From the NCBI GenBank assembly GCA_027487575.1, contig JAIYDJ010000079.1, forward strand, positions 1 to 64,000: a DNA stretch of 64,000 nucleotides, written 5' to 3'. How positions within the stretch are numbered: the stretch's first letter is position 1; every line of letters starts with the position of its first letter. Shown here piece after piece: positions 54,560 to 62,539 of the stretch. This DNA is from Rhodobacter sp. Lineage in GTDB: Bacteria; Pseudomonadota; Alphaproteobacteria; Rhodobacterales; Rhodobacteraceae. The notes under the pieces were generated by a model. The model saw only the letters and a list, made by a program, of their open reading frames with translations, did not search any database and was not told where the DNA came from. Position numbers and translations under genes: made by a program.

Positions 54560-55171
54560 ATGTCAAGATTTCGGGCCGCCCTTCTGGTGCTGGCGTTCCT
54601 TTCGGGGTGCGGTGCCTTGGGTGCCGTATCGGAAAAGACAGCCGAACTGGATGCCTATACCCTGTCATCCTATGCACCTTCCAACGGGTCGACCGGCGGA
54701 AGCCGGCACCTGGTGGTCGAACTGCCGACTGCGGCGGGGGCCATCGGGACGGACCGCATCCTGATAAAACCGCTGCCGGTTCAGGCCCAGTACCTGCCCG
54801 ATGGCCGCTGGGCGGAACCAGCCCCGGCACTGGTCCAGACGCTGCTGGTGGCGTCCTTCCAGAATGCGGGCGGGTTCCGCCTGGTCGGGCGCGACGGCGC
54901 CGGATTGATGCCCGACTACACATTGATGACCGAGTTGCAGGAGTTTCAGGCCGAACCGGTCGGGCCTACGCCCGGATCGGTTACCGTGAGGATCAGCGCG
55001 ATGATGACGCTGATCCGCGAATCCGACCGGCGGATCATCGGCTCCCGCCGGTTTTCCGCAACGGCGCAGGGATTGTCGGACGAGACGCTGGCGATCGTCA
55101 GCGGTTTCGATCAGGCGCTTCAGACCGTTCTGCGCGACGCGGTGCAATGGACACGCGGGCAGGCAGGATAG
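54560..55171 (+). CDS. ABC-type transport auxiliary lipoprotein (PqiC/YmbA-like)
   Basis: 203 residues. Lipobox LSGC at about 15-18. The mature domain has the PqiC/DUF330-like pattern (AYTLSSYAP, LVVELPTA, QYLPDGRWAEPAPALVQTLL). I chose the ATG at 54560, nine bases after AGGAG; the ATG at 54551 has the AGGAG directly at its 5' side, too close. It belongs to the mlaEFD operon and should contact the MCE tunnel from the outer membrane. Confidence 0.88.
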   Translation: MSRFRAALLVLAFLSGCGALGAVSEKTAELDAYTLSSYAPSNGSTGGSRHLVVELPTAAGAIGTDRILIKPLPVQAQYLPDGRWAEPAPALVQTLLVASFQNAGGFRLVGRDGAGLMPDYTLMTELQEFQAEPVGPTPGSVTVRISAMMTLIRESDRRIIGSRRFSATAQGLSDETLAIVSGFDQALQTVLRDAVQWTRGQAG

Positions 55172-56287
55172 GTGCCACGCCCGATGGATGGCAGACCGCC
55201 GCGCCCCCTGCAGCCGGAACCACTTGCATTGGCAACGACCCGCAGCCATTCAGGGCAGGTGAACAGCGCGCCGCAAAGTCCTTCGTCCCCCCTGAACAGC
55301 CTTGGCTGGTCCGCCTTCTTTGCCGACCAGATCGGGTCGGACGAGGGTGACCTGATCCCGGTGCGCGTTTCGGTCGTCCACCGGTCGCGGCTGGTGGCCG
55401 AAACTGGGACCGGCCCGGTGCGGCTGGACCTTGCGGGATCGACCATGGACTACGCCGTTGGCGACTGGGTCCTGATGGATGCCGACAGGCGCAAGGCGAT
55501 GCGGACGCTGTCACGCCGGACCCTGCTGCGCCGCCGGACCGAGGCCGCGCATCTGCCGCAGTTGATTGCAGCGAACGTCGATACCCTGTTCATCGTCACC
55601 TCGTGCAATGACGATTTCAACCCGGCCCGGCTGGAACGCTATCTGGCGCTGGCAAACGAGGCTGGGGCAGAGCCGGTGATCGTGCTGACAAAGACGGATC
55701 AGGTTTCCGATCCGCAGGTCTGGCGGGCGCAGGCCGCAGCCTTGCAACGCGATCTGGATGTCGTGATGGTGGACGCCACGGCACCGGACGCGGCCGTCGC
55801 GCTTGCCCCGTGGTGCGGGCCGGGGCAGACGGTGGCCCTTGTCGGATCATCGGGCGTGGGCAAATCGACGCTGCTGAACACGCTGGCCGACAAGGATGAC
55901 GAGGCGGCACAGCCAACCGGCGGCATCCGCGAGAATGACGCCAAAGGGCGGCACACCACAACCGCGCGGTCGCTGCATGCGATCGTCGGCGGCGGTTGCG
56001 CCATTGATACGCCGGGGATGCGGACGCTGCATGTCAGCGGCGTGTCGGCGGGTCTTGACGTGCTGTTCGCCGAAATCACCGAACTGGCCCCGCTGTGCCG
56101 GTTTCGCGACTGCACCCATGCCCACGAACCGGGATGCGCCGTGCAGGCCGCCGTTGCCGCAGGCACCCTGCCGCCCGAACGCCTTGACCGCTGGCGCAAG
56201 CTTGACGCTGAAAACCGCGCCAACACACCGGTGCCGACTGGCCCGCGTGGCAACAAATCGGTGGCACCTCCGGGCAAGCGCCGCTAG
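55172..56287 (+). CDS. rsgA: Ribosome small-subunit-dependent GTPase A
   Basis: 371 residues with the circularly permuted GTPase order: G4 LTKTD, then G1 GSSGVGKST, then G3 DTPG. The N-terminal OB fold is at about 60-115 (GWVLM-like GDWVLMDAD), and the C-terminal zinc motif is CRFRDCTHAHEPGC. It checks the maturing 30S decoding site. The start is a GTG directly after the stop of the lipoprotein gene; the first 45 residues are not family typical, so a later start is possible. Confidence 0.94.
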   Translation: MPRPMDGRPPRPLQPEPLALATTRSHSGQVNSAPQSPSSPLNSLGWSAFFADQIGSDEGDLIPVRVSVVHRSRLVAETGTGPVRLDLAGSTMDYAVGDWVLMDADRRKAMRTLSRRTLLRRRTEAAHLPQLIAANVDTLFIVTSCNDDFNPARLERYLALANEAGAEPVIVLTKTDQVSDPQVWRAQAAALQRDLDVVMVDATAPDAAVALAPWCGPGQTVALVGSSGVGKSTLLNTLADKDDEAAQPTGGIRENDAKGRHTTTARSLHAIVGGGCAIDTPGMRTLHVSGVSAGLDVLFAEITELAPLCRFRDCTHAHEPGCAVQAAVAAGTLPPERLDRWRKLDAENRANTPVPTGPRGNKSVAPPGKRR

Positions 56288-56307
56288 CCCCGCCCCCTTG
56301 GCAGGAC

Positions 56308-56332
56308 GGAACAATCCCTGCCGCCTCTGGTT
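56308..56332 (+). promoter_or_regulatory. Candidate EcfG promoter for the SDR gene
   Basis: GGAAC (56308-56312), N17, GTT (56330-56332). It points at the short-chain dehydrogenase, ATG at 56369, giving a leader of about 30 bases. Spacing and both hexamer cores fit the alphaproteobacterial EcfG consensus. The bases after GGAAC are AATCC, shared with the promoter at 61020. Confidence 0.75.
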
Positions 56333-56368
56333 GTCCGGTCCGCAAACCGGAACCCGAGGAGACCCAAG

Positions 56369-57217
56369 ATGGATACCAGCATTCCCGCACAAAGCCAGGA
56401 CCGGCAGCCGGGCCACGAATCCGAACTGTCGCCGAAACCCGACTGGATGCCAAGGTTTCCCGGCTCGGGAAGGCTGTCGGGCCTGACCGCGCTGATCACG
56501 GGCGGCGACAGCGGCATCGGCCGCGCCACGGCTGTCCTGTTCGCCCGCGAAGGCGCGAATGTCGCCATCCACTACAAGGATGAACATCAGGACGCCGAAG
56601 CAACGCTGGACATGGTCCGGGCCGAGGGGGCGGACTGCATCGCGCTGTCCGGCGATCTGGGCGAGAAAGCCGAAGCGGACCGCGCCGCGCAGGCCGTTAT
56701 CGACCGGTTCGGCCGGATCGACATCCTGGTGAACAACGCCGCCGAACAGCATGTGCAGACCAAGGTCGAAGACATCCCGGAAGAACAGCTTCGCCGCACC
56801 TTCGCCACCAACATCTTCGGCCAGTTCTTCATGGTGCAGGCCGTCGTCCCGCAGATGCAGCCGGGCAACACCATCGTCAACACCGCGTCGGTCACGGCCT
56901 TTCGCGGACAGCCGATGCTGATCGACTATTCCTCGACCAAGGGCGCAATCCTTGCGTTCACCCGCGCGCTGGCCTCGAACCTGTCCGAAACCGGCATCCG
57001 GGTGAACGCCGTGGCCCCCGGTCCGATCTGGACCCCGCTGATCCCCGCCTCGTTTCCGCCCGACAAGGTGGCGGATTTCGGCAAGGACTCGCCAATGGGC
57101 CGTCCGGGACAGCCAAACGAGGTGGCCAGTTGCATCCTGTTTCTGGCCTGCGAGGACTCCAGTTACCTGACCGGTCAGACCCTGCATCCCAACGGCGGGG
57201 CCATGGTCGGCGGCTGA
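56369..57217 (+). CDS. SDR family oxidoreductase (YghA-like)
   Basis: 282 residues, classical short-chain dehydrogenase with an N-terminal extension of about 35 residues (residues 5-30, polar, with Gln/Pro/His). GGDSGIGRA is the cofactor loop, LVNNAAEQHV follows, and YSSTKGA has the catalytic Tyr and Lys. The extension and SPMGRPGQPNEVA match the YghA/glucose-dehydrogenase-like group, often reported in general stress regulons. EcfG promoter upstream. The substrate is unknown; aldehydes or sugars are likely. Confidence 0.93.
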   Translation: MDTSIPAQSQDRQPGHESELSPKPDWMPRFPGSGRLSGLTALITGGDSGIGRATAVLFAREGANVAIHYKDEHQDAEATLDMVRAEGADCIALSGDLGEKAEADRAAQAVIDRFGRIDILVNNAAEQHVQTKVEDIPEEQLRRTFATNIFGQFFMVQAVVPQMQPGNTIVNTASVTAFRGQPMLIDYSSTKGAILAFTRALASNLSETGIRVNAVAPGPIWTPLIPASFPPDKVADFGKDSPMGRPGQPNEVASCILFLACEDSSYLTGQTLHPNGGAMVGG

Positions 57218-57218
57218 C

Positions 57219-57518
57219 CTAACCGGCCTCGCCCAACCCGATGCGGTCGGGCGAGGCCGCCAGCACCACGGCGCGAATCTCTTCCGCCAGATTGCCTTCG
57301 ATCACCTCGGGGCCGCTGATGACAGCGCCGGGGTCTTCCTGATGGTCCTGCATCACCGACAGCGTGTCGAGTTGCTCCATCAACTGCGTCGCCTGGCCGC
57401 CCTGCTGCAGATGGGCAAGGATATGCGCCAGCACCGTGCGGTGCGCCATCAGGCGACCTTCGATGGCATCGGACGAAAGCCCGGCTGCGGTGTCGCGGGG
57501 TGTGGTCATGTCGGACAT
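57219..57518 (-). CDS. Small acidic protein of unknown function, stress cluster
   Basis: 99 residues. AGGAGAA 5 bases before the ATG at 57518 fixes the start (the frame is open to 57590). Helical in the middle (RTVLAHILAHLQQGGQATQLMEQL), acidic C-terminus; no signal peptide, no Cys. It stands convergent to the SDR (one base apart) and has its own EcfG promoter upstream at 57570. Function unknown. Confidence 0.78.
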   Translation of the reverse strand: MSDMTTPRDTAAGLSSDAIEGRLMAHRTVLAHILAHLQQGGQATQLMEQLDTLSVMQDHQEDPGAVISGPEVIEGNLAEEIRAVVLAASPDRIGLGEAG

Positions 57519-57545
57519 CGGCGTTCTCCTGTTGTGCCTTGGTCC

Positions 57546-57570
57546 AACCGCCGGCCTCCGCGCGGGTTCC
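57546..57570 (-). promoter_or_regulatory. Candidate EcfG promoter for the 99-residue protein
   Basis: On the minus strand: GGAAC (57570-57566), N17, GTT (57548-57546). The ATG is at 57518, a leader of about 20 bases. Divergent from the promoter at 57618; 47 bases separate the two motifs. Confidence 0.75.
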
Positions 57571-57617
57571 CTTGCTGCGCTCTGCGCCATCGCCTGACAG
57601 GATCACGCAATTTTTCC

Positions 57618-57642
57618 GGAACATGCAGCGCGTTTCATAGTT
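57618..57642 (+). promoter_or_regulatory. Candidate EcfG promoter for the DUF378 gene
   Basis: GGAAC (57618-57622), N17, GTT (57640-57642). The DUF378 ATG is at 57671; Shine-Dalgarno AAAAGGAGA lies between. The leader would be about 20 bases. Confidence 0.78.
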
Positions 57643-57670
57643 TGGGTCTGTACCAAAAGGAGAAACCACC

Positions 57671-57919
57671 ATGCGTACAATCGATGTTGTCACCCAGATC
57701 CTGATCATTGTCGGCGGTCTGAACTGGCTGCTGGTCGGGCTGTTCCAGTTCGATCTGGTCGCTGCCATTTTCGGGGGCCAGACGGCGGGCCTGTCACGGA
57801 TCGTCTACATTCTGGTCGGACTCAGCGCGATCTGGCAGGCGATCCGCCTCCCCTCGATCATGAACCCGTCGCCCCGCGTCGCCGTGCCCACCACACGGCA
57901 TCCCAACGACACGCTCTGA
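57671..57919 (+). CDS. DUF378 family small membrane protein
   Basis: 82 residues. Two membrane segments: QILIIVGGLNWLLVGLFQFDLV and SRIVYILVGLSAIWQAI; GGLNWLLVG is the DUF378 signature. The C-terminal 25 residues (after SIMNPSPR) are polar and unlike most members. The strong AAAAGGAG and the EcfG promoter predict high output under stress. Function of the family unknown. Confidence 0.88.
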   Translation: MRTIDVVTQILIIVGGLNWLLVGLFQFDLVAAIFGGQTAGLSRIVYILVGLSAIWQAIRLPSIMNPSPRVAVPTTRHPNDTL

Positions 57920-58020
57920 TCGGAAAAACCCTTAGCAGGCCGCTGATCCGCCACAGGCGGAACCATGCGGAGGGCGGGATACCGATCCGGACGGTGTCCG
58001 CAAGTTTGCGCGGCGGGGGT

Positions 58021-58045
58021 GGAACATTCCCGCCGCGAGCCGGTT
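58021..58045 (+). promoter_or_regulatory. Candidate EcfG promoter for 58081 (and possibly GT-GH gene)
   Basis: GGAAC (58021-58025), N17, GTT (58043-58045), 36 bases before the ATG at 58081. It would drive the exported protein and, if there is no terminator in the following 116 bases, the glycosyltransferase-glycosidase gene too. Confidence 0.75.
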
Positions 58046-58080
58046 GAAAGGCGCAAATCGAGGACTGGAAAGGGCATGTC

Positions 58081-58596
58081 ATGAAACTTGTCATCTTCGT
58101 CGCAAGTGCGATGCTGGCCATGCCGCTGGCGGCCCAGACCACCAACGACGACGCCACCGCAACTGAAAACTGGTGGGACGAGGTCGGTGCCGGGTTCTTC
58201 AGCGACGCCTCCTTGCAGCAACCCCGCCCGGAGTATGAAATCCGCGCCCAATGGACGGGGCTGAGTGCGGATGATCAGGTGGCTGTCCGGGCCCGCTGCT
58301 CCGCCGGTCTGGAAAACGCCCAGTCGCCCTCGCTGCAAGAGGGCAGCGGGGATGAAGACCGGGACGCAACCGCAACGGAACTGACGGACGATGCGCAGCA
58401 GGCGGGCAGACCGCTGATCGGCAGCGAAGCACCGGCAGCGGAAAACATGACGACCACGACCGGTTCGGTCGACGGACAGGAAGTGCAGCGCGCCGATCCT
58501 GCGAACAAGCCGGAACCCTACACCGGCCTTGCCGGTTCGGATGTGGAAAGCCCGGAAAAGATGGTGATGATCTGTGACCTGATCCAGGAACTTTGA
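58081..58596 (+). CDS. Exported protein of unknown function, stress cluster
   Basis: 171 residues with a signal peptide (residues 1-19, ending PLAAQ). The mature protein is acidic, rich in Thr, Asp and Glu, with a conserved-looking motif ENWWDEVGAGFFSD near its start and two cysteines, one in RARCSAGL and one in MICDLIQEL at the far end, possibly one disulfide. Low complexity in the middle. EcfG promoter 36 bases upstream. I recognise no family. Confidence 0.75.
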   Translation: MKLVIFVASAMLAMPLAAQTTNDDATATENWWDEVGAGFFSDASLQQPRPEYEIRAQWTGLSADDQVAVRARCSAGLENAQSPSLQEGSGDEDRDATATELTDDAQQAGRPLIGSEAPAAENMTTTTGSVDGQEVQRADPANKPEPYTGLAGSDVESPEKMVMICDLIQEL

Positions 58597-58712
58597 CCTG
58601 CGCGGGTCAAGGCCCGTGAAGGCCGCTTCGCTTGCGTGTGAGGCGACCTTGCAGTGTGCGCTGCCCGATCAATCCCCTTCGTGCTTTTCAGAACGGCCCT
58701 GACGTTACATCC

Positions 58713-60992
58713 ATGACACCTTCCCTGCCCCCACCAGCCGCGCACCCTGTCCGCATCCTGTTCGTCTTTGCCCGGCTTGAGGCCGGCCTCGATGAACGCG
58801 AAGTGCGGCTTCTGGCGCGCACGCTCGACACGATGCGCTACCGCATTGACGTGCTGCCCTGTCAGGGCGTGGATGGATTGCCCGACCGCACGCACCGGCA
58901 ACTGGAGTCTGCAGGCGTGCGGGTCGACCGGACGGCCTATCAACTGAGCTTTGAGGACACGGTAAAGTATCTGGAACGCCAGGCCGCGGGATATGACATC
59001 GTGATGTCCTGCCAGGATGTCGCCGACATCTATCCAGCACTGGAACGCCTGCGCCATCGCCCGCCGCTGATAGAGTATGGCGCGCGGATATCCGATGCAC
59101 TGTCCGGGCCAAAGCATTTCACGACCCGCTTCATAGCTCCAAGCGAAACGATCCGGGCGGCTGCGGCCCTTCGGATGCCGGATCGGCCGCATCATGCGCG
59201 CGTCATTCCTGCGATGATGGATTTGGCGAGCTACGATGCGAGCCTGAACAGTATGACGAGGGCATCACTGGGACTGCCGCGCGACGGGTTGGTCGTGGGA
59301 TGGGCGGGGCCGGTTAACCGCGAGGATCAGGCACAGACGTTGCGAATTGTCGCCGGTCTGGTGCGCCAAAACCACCCGTCTGCGCGCTTTGTTGTGTTGG
59401 GTCACACAGGAACGGCGATGAGCGGCGATGAGAACGCCGTGCCGGCACCGACCGTGTCCGCTGGCGTGACCTTCGCAAATGCCCGGATCGACACGCCCGA
59501 TCTGATGATGGCCCTCGATCTGTTCGTGTGCCTGGCCGACGATGTCGACGCGGCGCATCTGATCGCCTGCGCCGGGGCAGCGTCGCTGCCGGTTGTCACG
59601 ACAGCCGGTCTGGCATCGGACGACCTTGTGAAGGATGGGCAAAGCGGTCTGCTCGTGGAACCTTCAGATGCTCCGGCTATCGCTTCGGCCATTGACGATC
59701 TGGCCCGCCTGCCCCTGGTGCGTCGCAAGTTGGGTGCGGCGCTGCATGCCCAGATCGCGGCAACCCATGCCCCCCCGGTGGTTGCCCGGCAGTGGGAGGC
59801 GCTTTTCGACGAAGTGCTTTCGGGCACCCCGGCCGCGGCACCCGGACTGTTCCGCAGCTTCATGCAGGGCGGGTTCGAGTGTTCGACGCATCGGTTGCGC
59901 ACCGGTCGGCGGCTGGATGTTGTCGCGTCGATCGGGCACGACACGCATGCCGAGGCGGATTACCGGCAACTTGCCCGTGCGGGACTGCGCACGGTGCGGG
60001 ACGGTCTGCGGTGGCACCTGATCGAACAACAGCCGCGCCGCTTCGACTTTTCCAGTGCGCTGCCGATGATGAAAGCCGCGCAACGGGCCGGAACCCAGGT
60101 CATCTGGGATTTGTTGCACTATGGCTGGCCCGACGACATCGACATCTGGACCCCGGCCTTCGTCGACCGGTTCACCGCCTTCGCCAAGGCCACGGCCATC
60201 CTCTGGCGCGAGACGACGGATGAAATCCCGTTCTGGTGTCCGGTCAACGAAATCTCGTTCTTTGCATGGGGCGGCGGCGACGTCGGCTATCTGAACCCGT
60301 TTGCAACGGGGCGCGGGCACGAGTTGAAGGTGCAACTCGCCCGCGCCAGCATCAGCGCCATGCATGCCCTGCGCGACGTGGACCCAAGGGCAAGATTTGT
60401 TCACTGCGAGCCGCTGATCGCGGTGCATCACGAGGCTGCGCGCGGTCGCCCCCTGTGGGAGGCCGAAGGATGGCATCAGGCGCAGTTTCAGGCCTTCGAA
60501 ATGATCATGGGCAGGATGTGGCCACAGATCGGCGGCGATCCGTCGCTGCTCGATATTGTGGGGCTGAACTACTACACCAACAACCAGTGGATTCATTCCG
60601 GCCCTGCGATTGACATGGACCATCCGATGTACCGGCCCCTGTCGGATCTGCTGTTCGAAGCCTACGGGCGGTACGGACGCCCCATCTTCCTGTCGGAAAC
60701 GGGGGTCGAGGGTGACCGCAGGGCCCCGTGGCTTAACTATGTGACCTCCGAAGTGGCGCGGGCGCGCCGGCGGGGTGTGCCGGTGGAAGGGATTTGCCTT
60801 TACCCGGTGGCCAACCACCTTGGCTGGGACGATGACCGGCTGTGTCCGAACGGACTGCTGTCGCATGACATGATCCATGGCCAGCGCCGGATGGACCCGG
60901 CCTTGGCGGCGGCCACGGCCACGGCAGTTGCGCGGTTCGATTTCGGCAAGGAGGCCTGGGCACACAGGGCGGGCCACGTCGCCGCATTCTAG
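58713..60992 (+). CDS. Fused glycosyltransferase-like / GH1-like glycosidase protein
   Basis: 759 residues, no signal peptide. Residues about 12-390 form a GT-B, GT4-like half: ILFVFARLEAGLDEREVRLL at the start, VGWAGPVNREDQAQTL, and DLVKDGQSGLLVEPSDA near the donor site; the first Glu of the usual EX7E is not evident. Residues about 395-740 form a clan-A (GH1-like) barrel: DYRQLARAGLRTVRDGLRW, acid/base Glu513 in CPVNEIS and nucleophile Glu662 in FLSETG, with WDLLHYGWPDD as in beta-glucosidases. A disaccharide made and trimmed by one protein, or a transglycosidase, are both possible. ATG at 58713 has no strong Shine-Dalgarno. Confidence 0.85.
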   Translation: MTPSLPPPAAHPVRILFVFARLEAGLDEREVRLLARTLDTMRYRIDVLPCQGVDGLPDRTHRQLESAGVRVDRTAYQLSFEDTVKYLERQAAGYDIVMSCQDVADIYPALERLRHRPPLIEYGARISDALSGPKHFTTRFIAPSETIRAAAALRMPDRPHHARVIPAMMDLASYDASLNSMTRASLGLPRDGLVVGWAGPVNREDQAQTLRIVAGLVRQNHPSARFVVLGHTGTAMSGDENAVPAPTVSAGVTFANARIDTPDLMMALDLFVCLADDVDAAHLIACAGAASLPVVTTAGLASDDLVKDGQSGLLVEPSDAPAIASAIDDLARLPLVRRKLGAALHAQIAATHAPPVVARQWEALFDEVLSGTPAAAPGLFRSFMQGGFECSTHRLRTGRRLDVVASIGHDTHAEADYRQLARAGLRTVRDGLRWHLIEQQPRRFDFSSALPMMKAAQRAGTQVIWDLLHYGWPDDIDIWTPAFVDRFTAFAKATAILWRETTDEIPFWCPVNEISFFAWGGGDVGYLNPFATGRGHELKVQLARASISAMHALRDVDPRARFVHCEPLIAVHHEAARGRPLWEAEGWHQAQFQAFEMIMGRMWPQIGGDPSLLDIVGLNYYTNNQWIHSGPAIDMDHPMYRPLSDLLFEAYGRYGRPIFLSETGVEGDRRAPWLNYVTSEVARARRRGVPVEGICLYPVANHLGWDDDRLCPNGLLSHDMIHGQRRMDPALAAATATAVARFDFGKEAWAHRAGHVAAF

Positions 60993-61019
60993 GATCGCGC
61001 CTCGGTTCTGCGACGCTGC

Positions 61020-61044
61020 GGAACAATCCGACGCGCCGCGTGTT
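61020..61044 (+). promoter_or_regulatory. Candidate EcfG promoter for 61094
   Basis: GGAAC (61020-61024), N17, GTT (61042-61044), 50 bases before the ATG at 61094, and 28 bases after the GT-GH stop codon. Same AATCCG flank as at 56308. Confidence 0.76.
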
Positions 61045-61093
61045 GTCGTCATGTCTGAAACCCGGTCATCGGCCTGGTTCGAAGGAGAATGAC

Positions 61094-61357
61094 ATGTCGG
61101 CACCACAAACCAATCTGGAAAAACAGAAACGCCGCCACAAGGGCCCGCTGATCGGGATGGCTGCAGTCGTTCTGTTCGGCGTGGGCCTGATCGGTTACTG
61201 GCTGATCGAGGAATCCGCGATGTCCGAGAACCCGGTGGGATCAGACACGGAACAAGACGGCGGCACCGCCCCGACACCAACCACGGCAGAGGGCGCATCG
61301 GAATCCGCGCCCGTGGCGCAACCTCCGGCCGCAGGTCAGCAACCCGCGGCCGACTGA
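61094..61357 (+). CDS. Small single-pass membrane protein, stress cluster
   Basis: 87 residues. AAGGAGAA 6 bases before the ATG. A basic N-terminus (EKQKRRHKG), one membrane helix (about 19-38), then an acidic and then Ala/Pro/Gln-rich periplasmic tail of low complexity. Could be an anchored envelope spacer. No family recognised. Directly behind its own EcfG promoter. Confidence 0.75.
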   Translation: MSAPQTNLEKQKRRHKGPLIGMAAVVLFGVGLIGYWLIEESAMSENPVGSDTEQDGGTAPTPTTAEGASESAPVAQPPAAGQQPAAD

Positions 61358-61456
61358 CGCGATTACAGGTCGGAAGCCGCTGTTTCAGATTGTCTATTCT
61401 GGTCAGGCGGGGATCGGCTGAGGCCAGTCCGATCCCCTTTGCGGCTTCGCAGTACG

Positions 61457-62317
61457 TTATCGGTGCTCGCCGAAAAACCGCAGCACTTCGGTGGTCGCAG
61501 AGATGTCCTGCGTGTTTCCGGCACCCTGACGCTGCGGACCGGGCCAGACATGCCCGCCGCCCGTGACCGTCATCAAGGTGATTTGCGCCCGACCGGACGC
61601 ATCCGAATAGGTGTCGACGGTGACGGACATGCCGTCGTTCGCCCGATCAATCACCCGCGTCGTCTTTGCCAAGGACCCGTGCGCTGCCACGAACGCATTG
61701 ATCTGGACCGGAACCGGCGTGAACGGGTGCCGCGTCCGCCTGCTGCCGATCTTGGCCCGGCCATCGGCACCATAGGGCACGACCCTGTCGTCCAGTCCGT
61801 GAATGTGCAGCAACGGCACGCGCGTGGCAGAGGCCCGACGCAGGTCGATGGTTCCGGCAACTCCGGCCACTGCCTTGACGCGTCCCGTCCGCCGCACCGC
61901 ATAGGTTTCGGCCAACACGGCCCCGTTGCCCATTCCGGTCAGATAGACGCGCGCGGCATCCAGACCGAACCGCTCTGCCGCGTCCGCGATGACCTTGTCC
62001 AGAAAGACGACATCCGCGATCCGGTTTTCCTGAGCGTAGCCGCAGCAATAAAGGCCGTTCCAGGAAAGCTGATCCTGCGCGCCCGAGCCGCGGGGATAGA
62101 TGACCGCGTACCCCTGGGCCAGAGCGGGCGCGCTGAGACGGATCTTCGACCGGAATTCCTCAGGCGCGCCGGCTGCGTTGTGCAGGGCAACGATCATCGA
62201 CCCGTTCGGCCTGGCCGGCAGGTCGATCAGATAGGTCCGGTTGCCCAGCACCACCTGTTCCTGCTTGGCTGCAACCGGAAATGCCAGAAGGCACAGAAGG
62301 ACCGCCGTTTTCCACAT
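61457..62317 (-). CDS. Poly(3-hydroxybutyrate) depolymerase/LpqC-like esterase, nucleophile lost
   Basis: 286 residues with a signal peptide ending PVAAK. The fold and motifs are those of LpqC/PHB-depolymerase-like esterases: RGSGAQDQLSWNGLYCCGYA, VYLTGMGNG, HIHGLDDRVVPYG (Asp176/177) and GGGHVWPG (His256). The nucleophile elbow should read GMSNG but here is GMGNG: the codon at residue 130 is GGC, so the catalytic Ser is Gly. Either a pseudo-enzyme, perhaps a binding protein, or a recent loss. ATG at 62317 with AAGGAAT upstream. EcfG promoter on this strand at 62448. Confidence 0.86.
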   Translation of the reverse strand: MWKTAVLLCLLAFPVAAKQEQVVLGNRTYLIDLPARPNGSMIVALHNAAGAPEEFRSKIRLSAPALAQGYAVIYPRGSGAQDQLSWNGLYCCGYAQENRIADVVFLDKVIADAAERFGLDAARVYLTGMGNGAVLAETYAVRRTGRVKAVAGVAGTIDLRRASATRVPLLHIHGLDDRVVPYGADGRAKIGSRRTRHPFTPVPVQINAFVAAHGSLAKTTRVIDRANDGMSVTVDTYSDASGRAQITLMTVTGGGHVWPGPQRQGAGNTQDISATTEVLRFFGEHR

Positions 62318-62423
62318 GACCGTATTCCTTGTGAGAGTTTGCCACGATGCAGCCGATCCGGCATTGAAAGGGCGTTGACGTCTGACCTGTCGACACTGTT
62401 TTGTCACAGAAACGTCATGTGAC

Positions 62424-62448
62424 AACTCGCCCGGCGACGATCTGTTCC
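62424..62448 (-). promoter_or_regulatory. Candidate EcfG promoter for the esterase-like gene
   Basis: On the minus strand: GGAAC (62448-62444), N17, GTT (62426-62424). The ATG is at 62317, so the leader would be about 100 bases. An inverted repeat GTCACA/TGTGAC (62403-62408 with 62418-62423) lies right at the predicted start of transcription and may be an operator. Confidence 0.7.
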
Positions 62449-62539
62449 ACGAAAGACGCAGCCTGCCTCTGCTTGCCGACGTCGCACGGTGGTAGCGGCA
62501 TCTCCGCGATCACGTTTTCTGCTGCACCGCAGCAATCTT

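Noticed and set aside
56349-56373. A second GGAAC at 56349 before the SDR gene
   Set aside because: No GTT at the right spacing, and it overlaps the Shine-Dalgarno region.
58593-58610. Hairpin TTGACC/GGTCAA after the 58081 gene as a terminator
   Set aside because: Six pairs, no T-run and overlaps the stop codon; too weak to separate the gene from the following one.
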